DNA of 7,288 nt from SVTX01 sp045638125 (GTDB taxonomy: Bacteria; Bacillota; Clostridia; Oscillospirales; CAG-272), in the NCBI GenBank assembly GCA_045638125.1, contig JAZUAS010000034.1:1-7288 (forward strand). The letters are read 5' to 3'. A program made the translations under genes and the position numbers. Positions 1 to 5,854 of the stretch are shown here, piece after piece. Position 1 is the first letter of the stretch, and the number at the start of each line of letters is the position of its first letter. The notes under the pieces are model-generated. The model did no database searches. It had not been told where the DNA came from and was given only the letters and a program-made list of their open reading frames with translations.

Positions 1-97
1 TCCGTCAATGCGAAGCAGTGACGGCTTGCGGTGGATGAAGAAAAAGTTAAAATAAGCTTTGCCGCAAGCGAAGGTTCTGAATCTCCGGCGGGTCACC

Positions 98-134
98 AAA
101 AAGGAGCATAGGCTTTTTGCCTATGGTTCTTTTT
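98..134. terminator. Terminator-like hairpin in repeat copy 1, partly degenerated
   Basis: The upper stem cataggc (107-113) pairs with gcctatg (119-125) around a ttttt loop. The lower stem has a G-G mismatch (106/126) and a G-T wobble, then five A facing five T. It corresponds to the perfect hairpin 157 bp to the right and is probably a weaker duplicate of it. Confidence 0.55.
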
Positions 135-254
135 GCTAATCTGCTCCACTTTCGAACTCCGTCAATGCGAAGCAGTGACGGCTTGCGGTAAATAAATAAA
201 CATTTAAGATAAACCTCGCCGCAAGCGAAGGTTCTGAATCTCCGGCGGGTCACC

Positions 255-291
255 AAAAAGAACCATAGGCTTTTTGCCTATGGTTCTTTTT
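255..291 (-). terminator. Intrinsic terminator of the flavodoxin gene, potentially bidirectional
   Basis: A perfect 16-bp inverted repeat (255-270 with 276-291) closes a 5-nt loop. Read on the minus strand it starts about 15 bp after the flavodoxin stop codon and ends in a T-run. A T-run is also present on the plus strand (287-291), so it could stop transcription from either side. Confidence 0.85.
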
Positions 292-305
292 GCTAATCTG
301 TTTCA

Positions 306-836
306 CTATCGAACTCCGTCAATGCGAAGCTTTTTTATTTTGTCGGCAAGCTGAGAAATATTCTCCTCCATTACGGTAGGCAGAGACATATCCTTGCGCT
401 CGTCACCGTTATCTCCTCCGCCAAGTATTTCGGCTCTCACCGCCTTGACGATAAATTTATTGATCCCCTTAAATCTGCTTGGGTCAAGAGAGCCCCCGAG
501 ACAGGTCACGTCGATTGCGCGCAAGCGCATATCCTCGGGAATAGACTTTTCGGCATACTCGTCAAAGCAATCCACAAAACCGCAGCAGATATAATACGCA
601 GTATTGCTCTCTTTCAACTCGTCGCTATGCTTCTTTATGTAATTTTTCGCGCTCTTTGCCGTCTTGCCCATCATTATAGGGAAGCCAAGCACAACCGCGT
701 CATAATCCGATAATGCCGGCTCGTTTTTACCTATCTCAAAAAGCTCGACCTCATGATTCTTCAATTCTTTTGCCAAAAGGGAGGCACACTCTCGTGTCGT
801 GCCTCCAACCGTAGCGTAAACGATCGCAATTTTCAA
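306..836 (-). CDS. Flavodoxin-fold protein (Flavodoxin_5/HemG-like), 176 aa
   Basis: A small cytoplasmic FMN-binding flavodoxin-fold protein is predicted, probably a redox carrier or oxidoreductase; the partner is unknown. The N-terminus MKIAIVYATVGGTT has the first beta strand followed by the FMN phosphate loop (about residues 8-14). The segment DYDAVVLGFPIMMGKTAK (about 44-61) fits the second FMN-contacting loop, and GGSLDPSRFKGINKFIVK (about 114-131) resembles the C-terminal part of the HemG/Flavodoxin_5 group; E. coli HemG is 181 aa. The start is TTG (834-836): an in-frame stop lies upstream with no ATG or GTG between, and GAGGA lies 9 nt before it (845-849). The last six residues, RIDGVR, are encoded by the edge of the 157-bp repeat. 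A dedicated promoter and terminator suggest a single-gene unit. Protoporphyrinogen oxidase activity is possible but cannot be shown here. Confidence 0.82.
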   Translation of the reverse strand: MKIAIVYATVGGTTRECASLLAKELKNHEVELFEIGKNEPALSDYDAVVLGFPIMMGKTAKSAKNYIKKHSDELKESNTAYYICCGFVDCFDEYAEKSIPEDMRLRAIDVTCLGGSLDPSRFKGINKFIVKAVRAEILGGGDNGDERKDMSLPTVMEENISQLADKIKKLRIDGVR

Positions 837-869
837 TTTCCTATTCCTCGCATATCCTTTATCTACTCA

Positions 870-898
870 ATTATACCCCACCTATATCGTCAAGTCAA
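870..898 (-). promoter_or_regulatory. Sigma-A-type promoter of the flavodoxin gene
   Basis: On the minus strand TTGACT (893-898) is separated by 17 bp from a perfect TATAAT (870-875), about 35 bp upstream of the TTG start codon. It diverges from the ligA promoter, with 31 bp between the two -35 boxes. Confidence 0.8.
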
Positions 899-929
899 GA
901 GAAAAATTTGCCTAAAGCGTGAATTTTTA

Positions 930-958
930 TTGAAAAATTAGCTGAAATATGATATACT
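930..958 (+). promoter_or_regulatory. Sigma-A-type promoter of ligA
   Basis: TTGAAA (930-935), a 17-bp spacer and TATACT (953-958) lie 40 bp before the ligA start. This predicts a leader of about 35 nt. The arrangement is back to back with the flavodoxin promoter. Confidence 0.72.
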
Positions 959-998
959 TATATTAATATTATTGATTTTACGAAAGTGAGCGGCAAAA

Positions 999-3002
999 AT
1001 GAGTGAAAAGTCCGAAATTTTCGAAAAAATAGACAAGCTGCGTCGGGAACTTACCCATCACGCAAAGCTTTATTACGTCTACGATGCCCCAGAGATCTCC
1101 GACTACGATTACGATATGATGTTCGCCGAGTTAAAGCGACTTGAAGCAGAAAATCCTGAGTTTTTCGATCCGGCAAGCCCCACTCAAAGAGTCGGCGGCA
1201 AGCCTCTCGACAAATTCAACAAGGTGACCCACACGGCAAGAATGGACTCGCTTGCCGACGTCTTTTCCTTTGACGAGCTTCTCGATTTTATCAACGGTGT
1301 CAAAAAGACCGCTCCAGAGGTGGTTTGGTCGGTTGAACCCAAGATCGATGGCTTGTCCGTGTCCCTCAAATATGAAAAGGGTGTTTTCGTGCAAGGTGCC
1401 ACGCGCGGCGACGGAGTTACCGGTGAGGACGTGACAAACAATCTTCGCACTGTCTTCTCTATCCCTATGACCCTGCCAGATCCTCTTGACCTGACGGTAA
1501 GAGGTGAGGTATATATGCCCCGTTCGGTCTTCGAGCGCATCAACGCAAAGCGCGAGAGCGAGGGCAAGGCACTTATGGCAAATCCCAGAAACGCGGCGGC
1601 AGGCTCGCTCCGTCAGCTTGATCCCGAAGTAACCGCAAAGCGCGGACTTGATATTTTCGTGTTTAATTTCCAAGAGGGCGACCTTTATATAGACGGTCAC
1701 TCGCCCGAAAGCCACACCGAAACTCTTGACCGTCTTGAGGCTTTGGGATTCTCCGTAGTCAAGATGCGCAAGCAAACCAGTGATGCCGAGGCAATAATCG
1801 CCCATATCGAGAGCATAGGAGAATCAAGAGATGGTCTTCCATACGATATCGACGGTGTGGTCATAAAGGCCGATCTGCTTTCGGATCGCCGCCTTATCGG
1901 TGAGGGTACAAGCACCCCGAAATGGGCGGCGGCTTACAAATTCCCCCCCGAGGAAAAGCAAACAAAGCTTGAAGATATAACGATAAACGTAGGACGCACG
2001 GGAGTATTGACCCCCACCGCCGTTCTCTCCCCCGTCCGTCTTGCAGGCACTACGGTCAGCCGTGCGAGTCTGCACAATCTTGATTTTATCCGTCAGCGCG
2101 GCATTATGCTGGGCGACACGGTTACAGTTAGAAAAGCGGGCGACATTATCCCCGAAGTTGTATGCGCCCACGCAGACAAAAGAGATGGCAGTGAGCGCGA
2201 GTTTATGATGCCCGAAAAGTGTCCCTCCTGCGGCGAGCCCGTATATTACGACCCCGACGAAGCCGCGGCGGTCAGATGCACTAATCTGTCCTGCCCCGCT
2301 CAGCTTGCACGAGGTATCGAGCATTTTGCATCCAAGGGAGCTATGAACATCGACGGCCTCGGTCCGCAGATAATCGATCTGCTTATCGAAAACGACCTTA
2401 TCGCAAGCTCCGCTGATCTTTACACTCTCCGAGCTGAAGACGTACAAAATCTTGAGCGCATGGGAGAAAAATCGGCTCAAAACCTTATAGAAGCAATAGA
2501 AAAATCCAAGAGCGCGGGACTTGAAAGATTACTCTGCGCCCTCGGCATTCCCAATGTAGGTGAGGTCGCCGCAGAGGCACTTGCCAAGAAATTCCGCACC
2601 CTTGACGCTTGTATGTCCGCGACAGCAGATGACCTCGTTGCTATCGACGATTTTGGCGAAATAACCGCCCGTAGCGTTGTGAATTTCTTTGCTCACGAAA
2701 GCAACATCGAGCTTTGCCACAAGCTTCAAGCGGCGGGAGTTTTGACCGAGGCAGTCAAGGAAGCCGCATCCGACAAATTTGCCGGACTGACCTTTGTTCT
2801 TACAGGCACGCTTCCCACAATGTCACGCGACGAGGCAAGCGAGCTTATCAAAGCTCAAGGTGGAAAGGTCTCCGGATCGGTCTCCAAAAAGACCAGCTAT
2901 GTGGTCGCAGGCGAGGCGGCAGGAAGCAAGCTGACAAAGGCTCAAGACCTCGGAGTAACGATCATCGACGAAGACGAGCTTAAACGAATGCTCTCGGAGT
3001 GA
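999..3002 (+). CDS. ligA: NAD-dependent DNA ligase LigA
   Basis: This enzyme seals 5'-phosphate/3'-OH nicks using NAD+, joining Okazaki fragments and completing repair. At 667 aa it is full length (E. coli 671). Domains in order: domain Ia with YYxxDxPxISDxxYD-like residues (about 25-40); the adenylation domain with catalytic Lys115 in EPKIDG, RGDG (136-139), NPRNAAAGSLRQLD (195-208), DGVVIK with Lys290, and KWAAAYKFPPE with Lys314; the OB fold with NVGRTGVLTPTAVL (about 330-343); a four-cysteine zinc finger (C408, C411, C427, C432); helix-hairpin-helix repeats (about 440-575); and a C-terminal BRCT domain (about 592-667). All expected catalytic residues are present. The ATG at 999 aligns the N-terminus with the family; the ribosome binding site is weak (agtgag, 985-990). 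It has its own promoter and sits tail to tail with the amidase gene. Confidence 0.99.
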   Translation: MSEKSEIFEKIDKLRRELTHHAKLYYVYDAPEISDYDYDMMFAELKRLEAENPEFFDPASPTQRVGGKPLDKFNKVTHTARMDSLADVFSFDELLDFINGVKKTAPEVVWSVEPKIDGLSVSLKYEKGVFVQGATRGDGVTGEDVTNNLRTVFSIPMTLPDPLDLTVRGEVYMPRSVFERINAKRESEGKALMANPRNAAAGSLRQLDPEVTAKRGLDIFVFNFQEGDLYIDGHSPESHTETLDRLEALGFSVVKMRKQTSDAEAIIAHIESIGESRDGLPYDIDGVVIKADLLSDRRLIGEGTSTPKWAAAYKFPPEEKQTKLEDITINVGRTGVLTPTAVLSPVRLAGTTVSRASLHNLDFIRQRGIMLGDTVTVRKAGDIIPEVVCAHADKRDGSEREFMMPEKCPSCGEPVYYDPDEAAAVRCTNLSCPAQLARGIEHFASKGAMNIDGLGPQIIDLLIENDLIASSADLYTLRAEDVQNLERMGEKSAQNLIEAIEKSKSAGLERLLCALGIPNVGEVAAEALAKKFRTLDACMSATADDLVAIDDFGEITARSVVNFFAHESNIELCHKLQAAGVLTEAVKEAASDKFAGLTFVLTGTLPTMSRDEASELIKAQGGKVSGSVSKKTSYVVAGEAAGSKLTKAQDLGVTIIDEDELKRMLSE

Positions 3003-3012
3003 TTCGGTTTTA

Positions 3013-3576
3013 TCACGCAAGTCCAGTAAACTCAACTATTCCGTTATAAATTCCTCGTGCAAAAAGGCTTGGGTTATCTCTCATCACCGCCGCCTCTCCG
3101 GGATTTGAAATAAACCCTATTTCAATCAAGGTTGCAGGCATATTCGTCTTTCTGAGAACGTACAAGCCCGGGCGTACAAACATTCCTCTTTTGGGGAATC
3201 CGGTGGCTTCAACGAGATTGTTGACAATATCCTCTCCAAGTCGGAATGCGCGCGAGTCTCTTGAATATGCGTAAGCCTCAATACCGCGTGCAAACGGATC
3301 GGTTGACCCGTTGGTATGTATGCTGATGAAATAATCGGCCCCCCATGCGTTGGCATCGGAAACGCGAGCGCGCAGACTCCCTGCATTCGAAGATCCCAAA
3401 ACTTCATTTGGTGAGTTGCGTGACAGTCTGACCTCGTAATTTCCGCTTCTTCGCAAAAGCGCTGCAAGCTCTTGCCCTACCTCGTAAGTCACGTCCTGCT
3501 CACGGAGTCCGTTACCCTCTGCGCCCGTGTTAAATCCCGACGGGTTATGACCCTGATCGATATATATTCTCGGCAT
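3013..3576 (-). CDS. N-acetylmuramoyl-L-alanine amidase, Amidase_3 family, catalytic domain only
   Basis: A zinc hydrolase predicted to cut the bond between N-acetylmuramic acid and L-alanine in peptidoglycan. The 187 residues are one Amidase_3 (LytC/CwlC/AmiC-type) domain. Visible zinc ligands are His10 (DQGHN), Glu26 (LREQDV) and His87 (ISIHTN); the catalytic glutamate is Glu152 (IEIGFISN). The protein begins directly with the first beta strand (MPRIYID), with no signal peptide, membrane segment or wall-binding repeats. Release by lysis or a non-classical route is therefore likely, as for the mother-cell amidase CwlC or a phage endolysin. No phage genes are nearby, so a sporulation or autolytic role is a guess. 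The ATG at 3574-3576 follows gaggggat at a spacing of about 7-8 nt. The gene ends 10 bp from the ligA stop with no terminator hairpin between. Confidence 0.92.
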   Translation of the reverse strand: MPRIYIDQGHNPSGFNTGAEGNGLREQDVTYEVGQELAALLRRSGNYEVRLSRNSPNEVLGSSNAGSLRARVSDANAWGADYFISIHTNGSTDPFARGIEAYAYSRDSRAFRLGEDIVNNLVEATGFPKRGMFVRPGLYVLRKTNMPATLIEIGFISNPGEAAVMRDNPSLFARGIYNGIVEFTGLA

Positions 3577-3885
3577 AAAATATCCCCTCTCTTTCGTTTT
3601 CTATAACTATTTTATGCAAAAACAGAAAATCACGTCACCGCGAACTTCAAATTTTGATTTGTTGGGGGGGACGATGCCTCCGGCGGGTCGCTTTTTGGGA
3701 AAAAGCTCCGCAAAAACTTTCCCGAATTTTTTGGGTCCTTTTAGGGTGTCGGAGGATTTTTCACTTCGCTACGCTCGTTAAAAAAATCCCTCACTGTCGT
3801 TTTTGTATTGATAAGGTATTGAACCTAAGACGTTTTATCTAACTTTAACTTAAAATTGCTTAAAATTAAGTTGAATTATATCGGC
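3577..3885. other. Gene-free region upstream of the amidase with a dispersed-repeat-like block (about 3663-3790)
   Basis: No credible gene is visible. The first 85 bp should hold the amidase promoter (minus strand); a weak candidate is GTGACG with TAAAAT 18 bp away, not strong enough to list. From 3663 the sequence becomes G-rich and repetitive: cctccg (3677-3682) pairs with cggagg (3750-3755), and ggattttt (3754-3761) pairs with aaaaatcc (3782-3789). The segment ctccggcgggtc (3679-3690) is identical to one in both copies of the 157-bp repeat, so this block probably belongs to the same dispersed repeat family. The last stretch (about 3835-3885) is AT-rich, with the inverted repeat aacttaa/ttaagtt. 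Confidence 0.6.
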
Positions 3886-4065
3886 TGGGTTCTAAACTGT
3901 TGCAACACGGAAGCGGATAGCAGGCTGAAATTTGCTTGCAAATTTCAGCGTCACCATATGCAACGTGAAGCTAAACTTAGTCGTTAGTCAGCTTGTTGCA
4001 AACCGCTGCTTGCAAGCAAGCAGTCCGAGTTTTATCATAAAACTAACAACGGCAGTTAGAACCCA
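3886..4065. other. Candidate structured element: complementary ends enclosing four hairpins
   Basis: The ends are complementary: tgggttctaaactg (3886-3899) pairs with cagttagaaccca (4053-4065), 13 bp with one bulged A. Inside are: a perfect 11-bp hairpin (3924-3934 with 3939-3949) with a CTTG tetraloop closed by G-C; an 11-bp bulged helix (tgcaac and aagct, 3959-3972, with agctt and gttgca, 3990-4000); a 7-bp hairpin (4006-4012 with 4017-4023); and gttttat/ataaaac (4029-4035 with 4037-4043). The whole reads as a closed multi-branch fold about 108 bp ahead of rsmI. It could be a structured RNA or leader, or a small non-autonomous mobile element; no target-site duplication or promoter is clear, and I recognise no known RNA family in it. 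Confidence 0.55.
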
Positions 4066-4088
4066 AATTCGGGAAAGCTCTTTGCCAA

Positions 4089-4106
4089 GCTTTCTCTCGA
4101 GAAAGC
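4089..4106. other. Short hairpin upstream of rsmI
   Basis: gctttct (4089-4095) pairs with agaaagc (4100-4106) around ctcg. No T-run follows on the plus strand, so it is not an obvious terminator for plus-strand transcription. The following stretch up to the rsmI ribosome binding site is C-rich (gcatccccc, gcatctccccc) and shows nothing else. Confidence 0.4.
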
Positions 4107-4173
4107 GGAAAACGCATCCCCCGCATCTCCCCCGTTAAACTCCAATTATAACAATCTCCGAAAGGATACAAAA

Positions 4174-5079
4174 ATGAACGAAAACACGATAGACCTCGAC
4201 CTCGGCGTCGAGATCTCCCCCGAAAAAAATAAAGTTGTGGGCGGCACACTCTATCTCGTTGCCACACCCGTCGGCAATCTTGCCGACATCTCTGCCCGTG
4301 CCGTCAAAGTGCTTCGCGAGGTGGATTTTGTTGCCGCAGAGGACACGCGCAACTCGATGCGCCTGCTCTCTTATCTCGGTATTCAAAAGCCGATGGTATC
4401 CTATTTTGAGCATAACAAACGCACCCACGGCGACATTATCTGCGACCGACTTGCTGCAGGCGAATCCTGCGCTCTCGTCACCGACGCTGGAACTCCCGCC
4501 ATCAGCGACCCGGGTGAGGATATAGTCGCTCTCTGCGCCACTCGCGGCATTCCCGTCACCAGCATTCCGGGCGCTTGTGCCGCAATTCTAGCTTTGACAC
4601 TTTCCGGTCTGCCTACAGGAAAATTTTGCTTTGAGGGCTTCCTCTCTGCCGACAAAAAGGAGCGCAGAGCCCGTCTTGAAGCGCTCAAGTACGACGACCG
4701 CACCACCATTTTCCACGAAGCTCCCCATAAGTTAAAGGCTACTCTTGCCGATATGCAGGAATTTTTCGGCGCGAATCGTAAAATCTCGCTCTGCCGTGAG
4801 CTTACCAAGCTTAACGAGGATATTCACCGCACAACCATCGGCGGCGCGGTCGATTTCTACAACGAAAATTCACCCCGTGGCGAGTATGTTCTTGTAGTTG
4901 AGGGTGCGCCCGAGGGAACGGTTTCTTCTGCCACTCCCGATCTTTGTTCCCTCTCGGTCGAGGATCACGTAAACCACTACATAAACTCAGGCATGAGCAA
5001 AAAGGACGCTATAAAAGCCGCCGCCAAAGATCGCGGAGTACCAAAGAACGATATTTATATGTTTTTTGCCAAGGATTGA
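4174..5079 (+). CDS. rsmI: 16S rRNA (cytidine-1402-2'-O)-methyltransferase RsmI
   Basis: A SAM-dependent methyltransferase of the tetrapyrrole-methylase fold that 2'-O-methylates C1402 in the decoding centre of 16S rRNA. RsmH makes the N4-methylation of the same base but is not in this window. At 301 aa it matches the family (E. coli 286) with a short, acidic N-terminal extension. Diagnostic motifs are GTLYLVATPVGNLADIS (24-40), FVAAEDTRNS (52-61), LVTDAGTPAISDPGE (101-115), IPGACAAILAL (131-141), FEGFL (153-157), FHEAPHKL (180-187) and CRELTKLNED (207-216). The C-terminal KKDAIKAAAKDRGVPKNDIY helical segment is typical of Bacillota RsmI. The ATG at 4174 follows aaagga (4161-4166) at 7 nt. 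No promoter is obvious in the leader; its terminator follows at once. Confidence 0.97.
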   Translation: MNENTIDLDLGVEISPEKNKVVGGTLYLVATPVGNLADISARAVKVLREVDFVAAEDTRNSMRLLSYLGIQKPMVSYFEHNKRTHGDIICDRLAAGESCALVTDAGTPAISDPGEDIVALCATRGIPVTSIPGACAAILALTLSGLPTGKFCFEGFLSADKKERRARLEALKYDDRTTIFHEAPHKLKATLADMQEFFGANRKISLCRELTKLNEDIHRTTIGGAVDFYNENSPRGEYVLVVEGAPEGTVSSATPDLCSLSVEDHVNHYINSGMSKKDAIKAAAKDRGVPKNDIYMFFAKD

Positions 5080-5096
5080 TCTAATCCGAAGCTTTG

Positions 5097-5136
5097 AGAA
5101 CGGCAAGCTTTTTAGGGCGAGCCGTTCTTATTTTTT
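5097..5136 (+). terminator. Intrinsic terminator of rsmI
   Basis: agaacggc (5097-5104) pairs perfectly with gccgttct (5121-5128), followed by tattttttg. It begins 17 bp after the rsmI stop codon. The following 120 bp (to 5257) are strongly AT-rich, with no gene. Confidence 0.85.
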
Positions 5137-5257
5137 GAAAATATTATATCATTTGCTCCCAAACACAGCACAAAAACTCAAAAATCCCTTTATTTATATG
5201 GATTTTTCCGCATTTTTCACAATCAAAAAAATTTTTAAACTTTTTTTCAAAAAAGTG

Positions 5258-5286
5258 TTGACAAATCGATTTAACTGTGGTATAAT
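5258..5286 (+). promoter_or_regulatory. Consensus promoter of the tRNA operon
   Basis: A perfect TTGACA (5258-5263), a 17-bp spacer and a perfect TATAAT (5281-5286). This is the maximal sigma-A consensus, as expected for a stable-RNA operon. The predicted start near 5293 gives a leader of about 37 nt before the first tRNA. The upstream A/T tracts (about 5200-5255) resemble an UP element. Confidence 0.93.
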
Positions 5287-5329
5287 ATCAAAGTCGCCGA
5301 GAGAAAGCGACCGACAATCAACTAAATAC

Positions 5330-5404
5330 GCTGGTGTGGCTCAATGGCAGAGCAGCTGATTTGTAATCAGCAGGTTGATGGTTCGACTCCGTTCACCAGC
5401 TCCA
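5330..5404 (+). tRNA. tRNA-Thr (anticodon UGU)
   Basis: A full cloverleaf. The acceptor stem GCTGGTG (5330-5336) pairs with CACCAGC (5394-5400); the D stem is GCTC/GAGC (5339-5342, 5350-5353); the anticodon stem is GCTGA/TCAGC with loop TTTGTAA, putting UGU at 5362-5364; the T loop is TTCGACT (5382-5388). The discriminator is T5401 and CCA is encoded (5402-5404). It reads ACA and other ACN threonine codons. It is co-transcribed with the tRNA-Tyr gene 4 bp downstream. Confidence 0.97.
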
Positions 5405-5408
5405 ATAT

Positions 5409-5493
5409 GGGGGATTTCCCGAGCGGCCAAAGGGGGCAGACTGTAAATCTGTTGTCACTGACTTCGGTGGTCCGAATCCACCATCCCCCACCA
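5409..5493 (+). tRNA. tRNA-Tyr (anticodon GUA)
   Basis: A class II tRNA with a long variable arm (about 5453-5469). The acceptor stem GGGGGAT (5409-5415) pairs with ATCCCCC (5483-5489). The anticodon loop CTGTAAA (5441-5447) places GUA at 5443-5445. The discriminator is A5490 and CCA is encoded (5491-5493). Bacterial tRNA-Tyr normally has the long arm, so the structure is typical. Confidence 0.97.
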
Positions 5494-5498
5494 AAAAA

Positions 5499-5529
5499 GA
5501 GGATAGGCATTTCGCCTATCCTCTTTTTT
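5499..5529 (+). terminator. Intrinsic terminator of the tRNA operon
   Basis: A perfect 10-bp stem gaggataggc/gcctatcctc (5499-5508 with 5514-5523) with a 5-nt loop, followed by six T. It starts 6 nt after the tRNA-Tyr CCA. A-rich sequence on the left side makes it potentially bidirectional. Its core ataggc/gcctat is shared with the flavodoxin terminator at 255-291. Confidence 0.93.
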
Positions 5530-5843
5530 GCTGAGTGACGGTGGTCACTCGGAATACTACTCCAAATCCGCTCGCGGATTTGTGAAAGGGTCCTGAATCC
5601 ACCTCTTCACCTTTTAGACTTTTTCACAAAATAAAAGGTTGCTTTTTTTGCTGCGTGACGGCGGTCGCTCGGACTACTACTCCAAATCCGCTCGCGGATT
5701 TGCGAAAAGGTCCTGAATCCACCTCTTCACCTTTTAGACTTTTTTACAAAATAAAAGGTTGCTTTTTTTGCTGCGTGACGGCGGTCGCTCGGACTACTAC
5801 TCCAAATCCGCCTGCGGATTTGTGAAAGGGTCCTGAATCCACC
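5530..5843. repeat. 120-bp tandem repeat array, 2.6 copies
   Basis: Units start at 5530, 5650 and 5770, an exact 120-bp period; the third stops at ccacc (5843). Each unit holds a gtgac-type hairpin (first copy gagtgac/gtcactc, 5533-5539 with 5544-5550), a perfect 8-bp hairpin caaatccg/cggatttg (5563-5570 with 5575-5582), the motif ggtcctgaatccacc, and an AT-rich terminator-like hairpin followed by a T-run (for example 5609-5616 with 5632-5639, T-run to 5648). The second and third units are closer to each other than to the first. The array follows directly on the tRNA terminator. No gene is credible inside it. Confidence 0.9.
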
Positions 5844-5854
5844 GCTTTCTATAG

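Larger units (their letters stand above)
1..330. repeat. 157-bp tandem repeat array, 2 copies plus a 16-bp partial copy
   Basis: The motif tccgtcaatgcgaagc starts at 1, 158 and 315, an exact 157-bp period. The first copy may continue beyond the left edge of the window. Each full unit holds three potential hairpins: ccgtca/tgacgg (2-7 with 19-24), gcttgcgg/ccgcaagc (24-31 with 62-69; second copy 181-188 with 219-226), and a terminator hairpin (98-134; 255-291). Between the second and third hairpins lies the conserved motif gaaggttctgaatc followed by ctccggcgggtcacc. The copies differ mostly in the loop of the second hairpin (32-61 against 189-218) while its stem is unchanged. The partial third copy ends inside the flavodoxin gene and supplies its last codons. 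This is probably a local expansion of a dispersed intergenic repeat; no transposase is seen. Confidence 0.9.

Noticed and set aside
47..256. Minus-strand open frame of 69 codons
   Set aside because: It lies wholly within the 157-bp tandem repeat, reads through terminator hairpins and repeats the peptide from the flavodoxin tail; it has no ribosome binding site or known family.
1..330. CRISPR array
   Set aside because: The period of 157 bp, long near-identical units and lack of short repeats with unique spacers do not fit; the same holds for the 120-bp array.
1131..2729. Several long minus-strand frames opposite ligA
   Set aside because: They are antisense shadows of a clearly coding, fully conserved ligA and show no recognisable domain.
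3654..3842. Plus-strand 62-codon frame
   Set aside because: Lies in a dispersed-repeat-like block, no ribosome binding site, low-complexity translation.
3886..4065. Retron ncRNA or integron attC interpretation
   Set aside because: Complementary ends and inner hairpins resemble both superficially, but there is no reverse transcriptase or integrase gene nearby and the attC core GTTRRRY is not met at the ends.
3886..4065. Known riboswitch or T-box ahead of rsmI
   Set aside because: No T-box sequence, B12 box or other riboswitch core that I recognise is present, and no terminator or ribosome-binding-site sequestering hairpin links it to rsmI.
4147..4152. tataac as an rsmI -10 box
   Set aside because: No -35 box at a suitable distance, and the predicted start would fall at the ribosome binding site.
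5066..5538. Plus-strand frames across the promoter and tRNA genes
   Set aside because: They overlap two complete tRNAs and a terminator and have no plausible protein product.
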